Assembly (NCBI RefSeq): GCF_008084145.1 | Contig: NZ_VSDO01000001.1 | Span: 434,001-498,000, forward strand | From: Paenibacillus faecis | GTDB taxonomy: Bacteria; Bacillota; Bacilli; Paenibacillales; Paenibacillaceae | Direction: 5' to 3' | DNA length: 64,000 nt | In this document: positions 17,563 through 25,075 of the stretch, one piece after another | Position numbering within the stretch: position 1 is the first letter of the stretch | Layout: each line of letters opens with the position of its first letter | The notes under the pieces: generated by a model | Told to the model about the DNA's origin: nothing | What the model saw: the letters and a program-made list of their open reading frames with translations, nothing else | The model's database searches: none | Made by a program: the position numbers and the translations under genes

Positions 17563-18022
17563 TTTTTTTGACCCCTTTAGTTATTAGTAACTCTTTGACG
17601 ATGGGCCGAACAGGGGGACTTATCGTTTCTGGCAAACCATCAAGATCAAAAAAACGAATATCCTTACCTTCTTCATTAAGTGTCAGTTCTCCATCATAAG
17701 CTTCGGTCATAAATACAATATCGATATTGTAAACCTCGTCCCCATGGGGATACTTGTAGTACAATTCCTTTCCTGAAAATACACCAAACAGCGTCAATTC
17801 TCTAACCGTAAGTCCTGTTTCTTCAAAAACTTCTCTCAACGCCGCTTCCTCTACCTTCTCCCCAGGTTCGATTGCACCTCCCGGGAAACACCAACTGTCG
17901 TTGTCTGTTCGATGTAACATTAATACTTGCCCTTCAGTATTAAAAATAATAACACTTGAACCGCACATTAAAAGGGGCCTTGTACCTATGAGTTTTCTCA
18001 TTTCTTTTATATAATCTTTCAT
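17546..18022 (-). CDS. Nudix hydrolase
   Basis: A 158-residue Nudix hydrolase. The box begins GGAIEPGEKVEEAALREVFE and continues ETGL, with all metal-binding glutamates. The GGGGGAG ribosome binding site is clear. It lies directly downstream, on the minus strand, of the truncated attC-like site at 18067-18085 and could be the last captured cassette, though no attC-like sequence follows it. Confidence 0.85.
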   Translation of the reverse strand: MKDYIKEMRKLIGTRPLLMCGSSVIIFNTEGQVLMLHRTDNDSWCFPGGAIEPGEKVEEAALREVFEETGLTVRELTLFGVFSGKELYYKYPHGDEVYNIDIVFMTEAYDGELTLNEEGKDIRFFDLDGLPETISPPVRPIVKELLITKGVKKIESFH

Positions 18023-18066
18023 AATTACTCCCCCTGATATGTAAAGCGTATATCTTTAAGCTACTG

Positions 18067-18085
18067 CTTGAACACATTGTTAGGT
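18067..18085 (-). repeat. attC-like site 0, truncated (distal end of the array)
   Basis: Minus-strand ACCTAAC (18085-18079) followed by AATGTGTTCAA is one R''/L''-type half of the array repeat; the other half is missing. The R'' is complementary to the R' at site 1 (GTTAGGT at 18667-18661), the other end of the DinB cassette. Confidence 0.7.
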
Positions 18086-18103
18086 GAGGTTCAAATCTAC
18101 TGC

Positions 18104-18643
18104 TTACACTTTCAATCTTTTTCTAATCGTTCTGATTTGTCCTCTATGATTGATCTCATCTTCAAAGACGTGAAACCACATAAAATAATGGTTAGCTTTA
18201 TTCCACCAGAATTTCTCCTCTATATATAACCAATCATCGTTAACTGATTTGAATAATTCGAGCGTCCTATTTCTTACACCATCTAATTGATTGAGATAAT
18301 ATGCTAAATCATTACCTTTAATTTTTTCTTGACCTTCCTTCCCCAAATTCAGAGCAGGACTCCATATTGAGAGTTCTTTTTCGTTCAATTCCCGCTTTTC
18401 AAATGTAGAGACCTGGTAAGCATATTCAACCGCTGCAAAGTGCAATAATAATGCTCCAATAGAGTTACTTTGAGAATCAAGCAAAAAATCAAGCTGTTCT
18501 TGCGAAAGACTCTTTACTGCATCTATTGTTGTAAATCTAGCATAGTTCATCATTGATAATAAACGGCTGATTTGAGGGGTATAACCGGGAATATCTGTTA
18601 TAAGCAATAAATTCTCTATGTTTAGCATTTGTTGTTCCTCCAA
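18104..18643 (-). CDS. DinB-fold protein, cassette gene
   Basis: A 179-residue DinB/DfsB-fold protein. SIGALLLHFAAVEYAYQV contains the first metal-type histidine and MWFHVFEDEINHRGQIRTIR the later histidines (H-x3-D-E-x2-H-R-x-Q). It fills most of the unit bounded by site 1 upstream and the truncated site 0 downstream. The start codon lies 18 bases beyond the site 1 core, as expected for a cassette with its own ribosome binding site (GGAGG). Confidence 0.8.
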   Translation of the reverse strand: MEEQQMLNIENLLLITDIPGYTPQISRLLSMMNYARFTTIDAVKSLSQEQLDFLLDSQSNSIGALLLHFAAVEYAYQVSTFEKRELNEKELSIWSPALNLGKEGQEKIKGNDLAYYLNQLDGVRNRTLELFKSVNDDWLYIEEKFWWNKANHYFMWFHVFEDEINHRGQIRTIRKRLKV

Positions 18644-18660
18644 TTTCTTATTTGTATATC

Positions 18661-18804
18661 ACCTAACGTTTTTGTATTAACGAAACGACCCAGCCTTTGA
18701 TAGCTATATCTTAGGCTGGGTCGTTTGTTGTCTGAGCTTCTTCCATGATTATACATCTGACAACCGAGAGGCGATAGCCCCGATGCGTGAATGCGGTGTT
18801 ATGT
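18661..18804 (-). repeat. attC-like site 1 (144 bp, CCCAGCC-loop type)
   Basis: Ends are ACCTAAC (18661-18667) and GTTATGT (18798-18804). Arms are GTATTAACGA and GCGTGAATGC. The loop holds CCCAGCC/GGCTGGG and a GTTGTC/GACAAC stem. Confidence 0.8.
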
Positions 18805-18841
18805 GATGCCTATTGCCCCCTTGAAACGCCCTTCAGATGTT

Positions 18842-18922
18842 CTATTCTATTAGTACTTTTATTTCTTTGGCATAAGCTTGTGATGGGTAGGACTCATCAA
18901 TTCCATCCTTAATCTTGAGAAT
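18842..18922 (-). pseudogene. C-terminal remnant of an unidentified cassette gene
   Basis: The ~165-base unit between sites 1 and 2 holds only a 25-residue open end, which finishes ESYPSQAYAKEIKVLIE before a stop. It runs upstream into a stop codon with no start. It looks like the tail of a decayed gene. Confidence 0.4.
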
Positions 18923-18968
18923 TGATTAATCATTCGCGAACTCCTCTATAAAGTGTTTTAAATATTTC

Positions 18969-19127
18969 CTATAACTTTCTCGTGTTCACGATGTCCCACG
19001 CCCTAAGAACCTTTAGGTCTGGCTGCCATGCGGTTAGATGGTGCTGATGTGTCCCGGCAATCACTTCTTCGAGTTATCTACCGGGACCGAGGCGGCTGTC
19101 CGCCGATGCGTGAATACTGTGTTACAT
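18969..19127 (-). repeat. attC-like site 2 (159 bp, CGGTTAGGTGG-loop type)
   Basis: Ends are CTATAAC and GTTACAT. Arms GTGTTCACGA and GCGTGAATAC pair with one G-T wobble. The loop shares TGCGGTTAGATGGTGC and GTGTCCCGG with sites 4, 6 and 10. Confidence 0.8.
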
Positions 19128-19247
19128 GATGGGGATGCCATCTTCGTTTTGACTTTCAACTTATCTCTTTTTTTCTTATTATCACCTTCAATATTGTTTC
19201 ACGCTTTGATACATTTTTTTCTTTGTGTTATTATATACGTAATAAAG

Positions 19248-19273
19248 ACCAAGTGCTGCGAACACTTGGTCAG
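19248..19273. terminator. Hairpin 3' of the toxin gene
   Basis: GACCAAGTG pairs with CACTTGGTC around CTGCGAA. A TATATA-like promoter element precedes it on the plus strand. Together with the terminator at 19318-19357 this is the layout expected for a convergent antisense RNA in a type I toxin locus, but the RNA itself is not demonstrated. Confidence 0.4.
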
Positions 19274-19355
19274 TACAATTGGCTTGGATGGTCTATTCCC
19301 TTCTAAGTCGTACAGGAACAAAACCCACCTCTGGCCTCAACCTTTGGGTGGGTTT

Positions 19356-19451
19356 TTACTTTCTCTTGTTGTTATTATTGATGTATGTTAAAAGAGCAAG
19401 AATGAATGTCCCAAAGAGGAACATGATCGTTAATGCATCTTTCACTTCCAT
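19356..19451 (-). CDS. Holin-like type I toxin peptide, cassette gene
   Basis: A 31-residue peptide, MEVKDALTIMFLFG followed by a hydrophobic helix and the basic tail NNNNKRK. It matches the pattern of the putative holin-like toxin family (TxpA/BsrG type), whose members insert in the membrane and are held in check by an overlapping antisense RNA. AGGAGGTGA lies just upstream of the ATG. A strong terminator (AAAACCCACC/GGGTGGGTTTTT, 19318-19357) overlaps the stop. It is the sole gene of its cassette between sites 2 and 3. A shorter broken relative occurs at 24228-24311. Confidence 0.75.
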   Translation of the reverse strand: MEVKDALTIMFLFGTFILALLTYINNNNKRK

Positions 19452-19578
19452 GGCTTCACCTCCTTTCGAAGGGAAACCATGCCCACCCAAGATTCAATTG
19501 TAGTTATATTTTACCTTTATTTATATCTGCGTACAAGTGTTCTCAATTTGTTTAATAATCTGTATCTTTCATTCCTTT

Positions 19579-19724
19579 CATATAAAGTTTGGGTATTCAC
19601 GAAACGCCCCAGCCTTAGATAGCTCTTCTCTTAGGCTAGGGCGTTTGTTGTCTGAGCTTCTTCCATGATTATACATCTGATAACCGAGGGACGACAGCCC
19701 CAATCCGCGAATACAGTGTTATGC
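19579..19724 (-). repeat. attC-like site 3 (146 bp, CCCAGCC-loop type)
   Basis: The left core is degenerate (CATATAA instead of ...TAAC); the right core is GTTATGC. Arms are GTATTCACGA and CGCGAATAC. The loop is closely similar to site 1. Confidence 0.75.
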
Positions 19725-19777
19725 ACCGTTACTGTCTTCGAAGCATAACCTAAAAACCTTTGATCAAGATTCCAACT

Positions 19778-20428
19778 CTATTTTTTACTTTGGTATAAAA
19801 ACTCGACTTTACCATCAAGCAAATATCGATATTCAAATAATTGCATTGTTCTTTCCCTAGTTCTCTCCTTTATAACCTTCCCTAGGCTTACCGATCCTTG
19901 TGTTCCTAGGTAACCATTATCAATAAATGTCTTCTCTACAAATTTTGTTTCCTTTAAGTGATACTGTAACCATTCTTTCTGTGATTCAATTAGTGCTTCC
20001 CTTGGTTCTCTATCCAACTTAGAAAGAAGCTTTTTATATATTTGATTCAACTCTTTATCCCAAATCTCTGTATATTTGCTTTCCAACGCCCCCCATCCCA
20101 ATGTTGTAACCTCATCGGAGTTTTGTAATTCATTAAATTCCACTTCATAATCACGATCTATAGGATTTCGAAGCATTTCATCATAAAATTCTCCAGTCAA
20201 ATCATAGTTCCCAACGCTTATGGATAACACTTCATTGTTAGAAGGATCTGATCGACCTTCAGTTATATCTTTCGATTCTGTTCCATTACCTGTACTTACT
20301 ACATCAGGAGGCAGTTCAGAATTCATTATTGATTTAGTTTCGCTGTTCAAGGTAGTCGATTGACTAATATTTTGACAAGATGACAACACTATCGTAATAA
20401 AAAATAATAAGAGTATCTTACCTTTCAT
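19778..20428 (-). CDS. LprI-like lipoprotein, cassette gene
   Basis: A 216-residue lipoprotein. The signal peptide MKGKILLLFFITIVLSSC ends at the lipidated Cys18. A Ser/Thr/Asn-rich linker follows to residue ~70. The C-terminal ~130 residues contain IWDKELNQIYKKLLSKLDRE and SQKEWLQYHLKETKF, the W..ELN..Y and sQ..W pattern of the lysozyme-inhibitor LprI (DUF1311) domain. Such proteins may protect against lysozyme or have other envelope roles. Bounded by sites 3 and 4. Confidence 0.75.
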   Translation of the reverse strand: MKGKILLLFFITIVLSSCQNISQSTTLNSETKSIMNSELPPDVVSTGNGTESKDITEGRSDPSNNEVLSISVGNYDLTGEFYDEMLRNPIDRDYEVEFNELQNSDEVTTLGWGALESKYTEIWDKELNQIYKKLLSKLDREPREALIESQKEWLQYHLKETKFVEKTFIDNGYLGTQGSVSLGKVIKERTRERTMQLFEYRYLLDGKVEFLYQSKK

Positions 20429-20473
20429 AAATTATCTCCTTAAATTTTATCTTTAATATTTACCGGTAATGGC

Positions 20474-20632
20474 TCATGACGTTGTTGTATTCACGACGTC
20501 CCGCCACCTTAAACCGAAGGACCGGCCGCGTTGCGGTTAGGTGGTGCGGATGTGTCCCGGGAATCGGCTTTCCCGATTTATCTTCCCGGACCGAGGCGGC
20601 TAGTCCCCCGATGCGTGAACACATTGTTAGCA
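20474..20632 (-). repeat. attC-like site 4 (159 bp)
   Basis: Ends TCATGAC (degenerate) and GTTAGCA. Arms GTATTCACGA and GCGTGAACAC. The loop includes CCACCTTAA pairing toward GGTTAGGTGG. Confidence 0.8.
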
Positions 20633-20647
20633 GAAGTTGACGGCTTC

Positions 20648-21076
20648 TTAGAATTTTCTTTCAAATTGCACTTCGAATATCTCTTTTAATTTCTGATGTA
20701 AATTGTCATTAAATTTAAAATTAATGTTTTGTATATGATGTGGAGTAAAGTCCATTACTATTTTTTCATCTTCATATAGAATCACTCTAAAAATATATCC
20801 TACTCCCCCCTCTTGATTTTCTTCTGGTATAAGCAGTTCATCCTTTATTTGATCAAGCATGTTTATTACCTGTTCTTTTTTAGTAATCTCTTTTCTTTTA
20901 CCTGAAAAGCCGTCTACTAGAATTATCTTATTTACTTTGGTTATATCGCCCGGATATATGTTTGATATTGTTGTTGGTTGCAGTTTTATATGTTCATTAT
21001 CATTACAAGAACTTAGCAATAGCGATATAAAGAGTCCCATAATAAAAAGAGATCCCAGTTTTTTAATGTCTTTCAC
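20648..21076 (-). CDS. Lipoprotein of unknown function, cassette gene
   Basis: A 142-residue lipoprotein when started at the GTG at 21076-21074: residues 1-22 form a signal ending LLLSSC. An ATG at 21103-21101 is also in frame, but it overlaps the cassette junction of site 5 and would add a non-secretory prefix. The mature protein resembles small Bacillus lipoproteins with a beta-rich domain (TKVNKIILVDGFSGKRKEI). No function is assigned. Bounded by sites 4 and 5. Confidence 0.65.
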   Translation of the reverse strand: MKDIKKLGSLFIMGLFISLLLSSCNDNEHIKLQPTTISNIYPGDITKVNKIILVDGFSGKRKEITKKEQVINMLDQIKDELLIPEENQEGGVGYIFRVILYEDEKIVMDFTPHHIQNINFKFNDNLHQKLKEIFEVQFERKF

Positions 21077-21094
21077 CTGCTTTTCGTCAATTTT

Positions 21095-21264
21095 TGCTAA
21101 CATTACTGTATTCACGACCCAGCACGTATGCTGGGTGTCTGGCACGTAGCGACTGAGTCAAAAACGTAAGCTTGCAGGGTTGATTGCCTGAATCAGCTTC
21201 CTGACTTCATATCTTCTGCCGATCCAAGGGCCGAACGGTCCGCCGCGTGAATACGGTGTTATCA
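21095..21264 (-). repeat. attC-like site 5 (170 bp, distinct loop)
   Basis: Ends TGCTAAC and GTTATCA. Arms GTATTCACGA and GCGTGAATAC pair perfectly. The loop differs from the other sites (CCCAGCACGTATGCTGGG stem). Confidence 0.8.
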
Positions 21265-21303
21265 GATGTGATTGCCTCCCTTGACTTCACTTTCATAATC
21301 GAT

Positions 21304-21686
21304 TTATTTCTTTAATATTTCTTGAGCGGTTATATGTACTTCTTCAAGTTCTTTTCCTTTTGTTGGTCTATATGCAATTCGCTCAAGATCTTCTTTTAAG
21401 TTTTCTCTTAGTTCCGTAGGTAGGTCCTTTACAATATATCTCAAACACCATTCTTTCCAAATATCATCGTCACCCGCAAGAACATTTCGGATAAATGGAA
21501 TCGTTTCTACGGGAACTGTTAATAGTAATTTAGATACATCCATAGCTATTGGCCAGTTTATATCCTGCAGCCACTCGATTAATTTCGGATTAGTTTTATC
21601 AGGTCGTCTTTATCCATATTTTTTAAAACATCTACTCTCTCAAAGTCATGTTTATCTCTAGGTAATAATTTGTAGAGGTCACTCAT
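21304..21686 (-). pseudogene. DUF5071-like cassette gene with a frameshift
   Basis: An ATG at 21686-21684 with an AAAGGA site begins MSDLYKLLPRDKHDFERVD and runs to about 21597, where a run of A on the coding strand loses one base. The adjacent frame continues with KTNPKLIEWLQDINWPIAMD and the open segment to 21304. Together they give the ~125-residue DUF5071 architecture. As sequenced the protein is split; a base error in the homopolymer is an alternative explanation. Bounded by sites 5 and 6. Confidence 0.65.
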
Positions 21687-21720
21687 GTTTTCAGATCCTT
21701 TCATTTGTTGCAATCATTTC

Positions 21721-21908
21721 ACATAACGTTAATGTGTTCACGACGCCCCACCACCTTAAGTTCCGTAAGGGACGGCCGCGATGCGGTTAGGTATTGCGGG
21801 TGTGTCCAGCTGATTCTGCTCCCCTGCTACTGAAATCCCTCTCTGAATACACTTCTGTCTTCAGCCGAACCAAGGGCGAATGCCCGATGCGTGAACATGG
21901 TGTTAGGC
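21721..21908 (-). repeat. attC-like site 6 (188 bp)
   Basis: Ends ACATAAC and GTTAGGC (the latter an exact GTTRRRY). Arms GTGTTCACGA and GCGTGAACAT. The loop holds GCGATGCGGTTAGGT. Confidence 0.85.
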
Positions 21909-21914
21909 GAAGGC

Positions 21915-22553
21915 TCACACATCCTGAATCAACTTACGAAATTCTTCTTCCAATGCGGATGCATTTCCAATATTCCTTAGACCCCATTCGGCAAAAGAAA
22001 TTTGTTCCTTCTTATTCCCGATATACTGATGTGTTTTGGATAAAATCAGAGCTAACCTTAGTTTAGGTGGGCTGCCTAAGTTATCTATTCTGTCACTGCC
22101 TGAGATTAATTCTTCTATAGTAATCTTGCTTAAGGGATTCGGGAACTGATCAAATTGACCATAGAATTCTGGTCCTTGTACCTTGAAAAGCTTGGACATT
22201 TTACTAATTGTTTTAAGAGCTTGGTTTTCATTCTCACCATAATCATGCCACTTTTCTAGAGTGTTTCCCCTTAACCTATCCCATAAAGTTATTTCTTGTT
22301 TTATTCGTTTTCTAAATTCACAATCATAAACAGTAGTAATTTTATTATTTCGATTCAAATCAACACAGTCTATTCCTACACCCATTTCCATAATACAAGC
22401 GCCACCTTTGATATTGGCTTGGATAACAAGCGTATAGATATAATGATCATTAGTTTTCTTAATGAAGTGATGATCTGTGCCTTTGAATCCCATGTCATTT
22501 AAAATGGGCTTCAAATTGTCTTTGATTAATCTTCTAAATGTTTTTGTGTCCAT
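21915..22553 (-). CDS. DUF4304-type protein, cassette gene
   Basis: A 212-residue soluble protein. The start, FRRLIKDNLKPILNDMGFKG then FIKKTNDHYIYTLVIQAN, follows the DUF4304 family, a domain of unknown function often seen near toxin-immunity genes. It fills the cassette bounded by site 7 (start side) and site 6 (stop side). Its stop lies seven bases before the core of site 6, an arrangement seen in compact integron cassettes. Confidence 0.75.
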   Translation of the reverse strand: MDTKTFRRLIKDNLKPILNDMGFKGTDHHFIKKTNDHYIYTLVIQANIKGGACIMEMGVGIDCVDLNRNNKITTVYDCEFRKRIKQEITLWDRLRGNTLEKWHDYGENENQALKTISKMSKLFKVQGPEFYGQFDQFPNPLSKITIEELISGSDRIDNLGSPPKLRLALILSKTHQYIGNKKEQISFAEWGLRNIGNASALEEEFRKLIQDV

Positions 22554-22587
22554 TAGATTTTGTCCTTATTGATTTTTGTGGAATTTC

Positions 22588-22733
22588 GCCTAACGTCTTT
22601 GTATTCACGAACCCTCACTGGCTTAAGACGCGACAGCGCCGGGTCCAACGGACTTAGCCAGTTCAGGGATGTCCGGCTGCCACCACTTCCCCGAAATCCC
22701 TCTACTGGACCGAGGGCCGGATGGCCCGATGCT
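22588..22733 (-). repeat. attC-like site 7, one arm deleted
   Basis: Left core GCCTAAC and arm GTATTCACGA are intact, followed by a loop with CTGGCTTAAG/CTTAGCCAG. The right arm and right core are missing: the sequence passes from GCCCGATGC straight into the stop of the DinB gene. The site is presumably inactive. Confidence 0.75.
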
Positions 22734-22736
22734 TTA

Positions 22737-23219
22737 TTAATCTATACTTATTAATTGTTTTTTGAGCAGCATTATCTGACCAATATGATATGCATTATGA
22801 ATACATAAATTTGATATTACTCCCCACCAAGCAGCATTGAAATATGAAGGGATTTCTTTTATAAGTTTGAGATCTTCGCTTTCCTCAAGTGCCCTGTTCC
22901 AACTATTAAAGACTGTTTCAAGTCTCTGTAAGGTCTTCTTCCACTCCAATTCATTTATTGTATGTGGATTTACGTAAAAAGTATCATCATTGTTTATTGA
23001 ACTTTCTAATTCAAATTGTTCGACGTAATATCTCTCAAGCCACTTCTCATTCCAAAAAATGAGATGATTCACGATCGACCAAATTGATTGTTTACTCCCA
23101 TTTTCCCGTGCAGCTTCTGTAGCATTTAAATCTATTAAAATTTCATGAAGCGGAATGAACCAGCTCCTATCGTTATAACAGGCGTTTAATTGGTCTATGA
23201 GAATAGATTTATAACTCAT
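22737..23219 (-). CDS. DinB-fold protein, cassette gene
   Basis: A 160-residue DinB-fold protein. SIWSVVNHLIFWNEKWLERY carries the first metal-type histidine and CIHNAYHIGQIMLLKKQ the last two. The stop codon is formed right at the deletion in site 7, so a few C-terminal residues may have been replaced. Its start codon overlaps the stop of the 28-codon HAD fragment in an ATGA arrangement, so translation may depend on that upstream frame. Confidence 0.8.
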   Translation of the reverse strand: MSYKSILIDQLNACYNDRSWFIPLHEILIDLNATEAARENGSKQSIWSIVNHLIFWNEKWLERYYVEQFELESSINNDDTFYVNPHTINELEWKKTLQRLETVFNSWNRALEESEDLKLIKEIPSYFNAAWWGVISNLCIHNAYHIGQIMLLKKQLISID

Positions 23220-23302
23220 CCCTGTACCTCACTTTTCGATAAGTGGCCGGTACCTCCAATAGTACCGTCTCGATCAATAAATACTGCCTGCCAATCGAGC
23301 AA
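23216..23302 (-). pseudogene. N-terminal fragment of a HAD phosphatase fused upstream of DinB
   Basis: A TTG start with AAAGGAGGAATAATT just before it opens a 28-codon frame reading LDWQAVFIDRDGTIGGTGH. This is the catalytic N-terminus (D-x-D-G-T) of a GmhB/histidinol-phosphatase-like HAD enzyme. It then stops in the overlap with the DinB start. The rest of the HAD gene is gone. Whether the leader is still translated is open. Confidence 0.65.
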
Positions 23303-23343
23303 AATTATTCCTCCTTTGATTAGCTAGGGATTGCGGAAATTAT

Positions 23344-23393
23344 GCATAACGTTCCCGCATTCACGACCCAACGGCGTGAATATGGTGTTAGAT
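23344..23393 (-). repeat. attC-like site 8 (50 bp, minimal form)
   Basis: Ends GCATAAC and GTTAGAT. Arms GCATTCACGA and GCGTGAATAT sit on a loop of about ten bases. It is the shortest site of the array and close to the size of the smallest classical attC sites. Confidence 0.85.
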
Positions 23394-23419
23394 GATGCCT
23401 GCTGCTCTTTGAGATACTC

Positions 23420-23845
23420 TCATATATTATTCTCGTCATTAAACTCAATACAGAATGGTTGTATTTCAGGGTTTAAACAATATTCTATTCTTTGTCTGAA
23501 GTTCTTCCATTCAACCATTTCTAGCGCTTCTTTTATTGGGAAAAATCCAGAATCCAAGCTTTCTATTGTTGTTGTTAGTTCTCCTCCAATTGGTCTTGCT
23601 AAAAATAAAGTATTACAAATGGAATTACCGGTGTTCTGAAAAATCCCGCAGAATTTAATAATCTCTATGTCTATTCCTGATTCTTCTTTTGTTTCTCTAA
23701 TTGCTGCCTGTGTAAGGGATTCCCCAATCTCAACTTGCCCTCCAGGCATCTCCCAGCCTCTTCTTGGTCCTTTTATGAGTAACAATTCGTTTTTATCATT
23801 TATTACAATTGCAGCTGCAGAAACGATATGTTTCGGAGGATTCAT
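23420..23845 (-). CDS. Nudix hydrolase, cassette gene
   Basis: A 141-residue Nudix hydrolase. The box starts GGQVEIGESLTQAAIRETKE and continues ESGI; the following acidic residues are as expected. Bounded by site 9 upstream and site 8 downstream, whose outer ends are complementary (GTTAGATGA... and ...TCATCTAAC). Substrate unknown. Confidence 0.85.
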   Translation of the reverse strand: MNPPKHIVSAAAIVINDKNELLLIKGPRRGWEMPGGQVEIGESLTQAAIRETKEESGIDIEIIKFCGIFQNTGNSICNTLFLARPIGGELTTTIESLDSGFFPIKEALEMVEWKNFRQRIEYCLNPEIQPFCIEFNDENNI

Positions 23846-23907
23846 CGTTTTTCTCCTTCAATTGTTTTTTCTTCTTTCTTAGTTTTTACATGCTTTCCGC
23901 AGGTTTC

Positions 23908-24052
23908 ATCTAACGGTCTTGTATTCACGAAACGCCCCAGCCTTAGATTGCTCTTATCTTGGCCGGGTCGTGTGTTGTCTGGATCTATGTCTGTGAGCTT
24001 GCTTCTAACAACCAAGGGGCGAATGCCCCGCAGCATAGATGCATTGTTAAGT
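23908..24052 (-). repeat. attC-like site 9 (145 bp, CCCAGCC-loop type)
   Basis: Ends ATCTAAC and GTTAAGT. The left arm is GTATTCACGA but the right arm is GCATAGATGC, which does not match it and instead complements the remaining arm of site 12. Confidence 0.75.
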
Positions 24053-24227
24053 GATGTTACTGCCTTCTGTGTGTTTACATTTCTCATATACGGTTTTGTT
24101 TCCTATGTATTCTAGATAATTATAGTATATTAATGGTATTTGATCATGTCCTATATGTTATAATTTCCCAGTACAATATACGGCTATAAGGGCGGTCGGC
24201 TAATCTCCCAGAAGGGAGGTAATGCCC

Positions 24228-24311
24228 ATGGAGGTCTAAGATGCACTTTCCTTAATGTTCATGTTCGGCATGTTCCTTCTGGCATTGCTTACCTACATGA
24301 AAAAGAAATAG
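24228..24311 (+). pseudogene. Holin-like toxin gene with a premature stop
   Basis: Behind GGGAGGTAATGCCC, an ATG starts M-E-V and is interrupted by TAA at codon 4, then continues DALSLMFMFGMFLLALLTYM and KKK. The wild type of this peptide family has Lys at codon 4, so a single A-to-T change explains the loss. It is on the plus strand, opposite to the other cassette genes, as can occur with cassettes carrying their own promoter. An imperfect hairpin around AATAGACCG...CGGTCTATT follows. Confidence 0.7.
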
Positions 24312-24390
24312 ACCGCCCTGCCTAAGGAAACGGTCTATTCTGCGACCTGACTAGTGTGGCCGACTGCTCTTTATGCAGTTATTGTACTTT

Positions 24391-24414
24391 GGAGCCGTGT
24401 TAGCGCACGGCTCC
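24391..24414. terminator. Strong GC-rich hairpin in the toxin cassette
   Basis: GGAGCCGTG pairs with CACGGCTCC around TTAGCG (24391-24414), followed by TTACTTATT. It may end the toxin mRNA or its antisense RNA. Confidence 0.6.
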
Positions 24415-24515
24415 TTACTTATTCTTACCTCAGTATAACTCATTTTATAACGCTTTTATGGGTTGTTGATTATTTTTATTTATATAAGATCTGTAATGTT
24501 GTCTGCAGTAATTTC

Positions 24516-24711
24516 ACCTAACGTTCGGGTATTCCCGAACCTTCACTGCCTTAAACGACCGGAGGGAGTGGCCGCGACGCGGTTAGGTAGTGCAAGGTTG
24601 TCCGGTTTGATTCCACTTCCCTGCTACTGAATTTGCCTCTTCGAAACCGCTTCTTCATGCTCCGGCCGGACCAAGGAGCGATAGCGACGCAGTGGGAATA
24701 CGGTGTTAACT
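24516..24711 (-). repeat. attC-like site 10 (196 bp)
   Basis: Ends ACCTAAC and GTTAACT. Arms GTATTCCCGA and GTGGGAATAC show a compensatory change relative to the TTCAC/GTGAA arms of other sites. The loop contains GCGACGCGGTTAGGT. Confidence 0.85.
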
Positions 24712-24771
24712 GAAGTCAACGACTTCCTCGAGCTACTTTCCCCTCTATATATCAGTCTTTAAAATTCTTCT

Positions 24772-25065
24772 TTATTTTCTATCAGCATAAGCCTCCGTTA
24801 CAATTTGAACACCCATTTTGAAACCATAGATGAATACTTCGGTTGAGTATATAGAAGAAGACTTTCCCAACAGATCATATATTTTTTCAAGAAGCTCTAC
24901 CTCATCCTCCGTCAGACTTGTTAGTAACTTCTCCTTGAAGTTTGAAATTTCGCTATTCAACAATTTATACTCTGGATTCTTTGGTATAATCTTTTCTTCT
25001 GGTCTAATTTCTCCAAAATACAATTGCTCTAATAAGCTACTCATTCCCTCCATTGTATTTCTCAT
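24772..25065 (-). CDS. DUF6809-like small protein, cassette gene
   Basis: A 97-residue helical protein (LLEQLYFGEIRPEEKIIP near the start, FIYGFKMGVQIVTEAYAD near the end) of the type annotated DUF6809 in Bacillota, function unknown. It is divergent from the XRE regulator at 25145-25363, with two operator palindromes between them, so the regulator probably controls both. Both genes share one cassette between sites 11 and 10. Confidence 0.7.
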   Translation of the reverse strand: MRNTMEGMSSLLEQLYFGEIRPEEKIIPKNPEYKLLNSEISNFKEKLLTSLTEDEVELLEKIYDLLGKSSSIYSTEVFIYGFKMGVQIVTEAYADRK

Positions 25066-25075
25066 AAGAACATTT

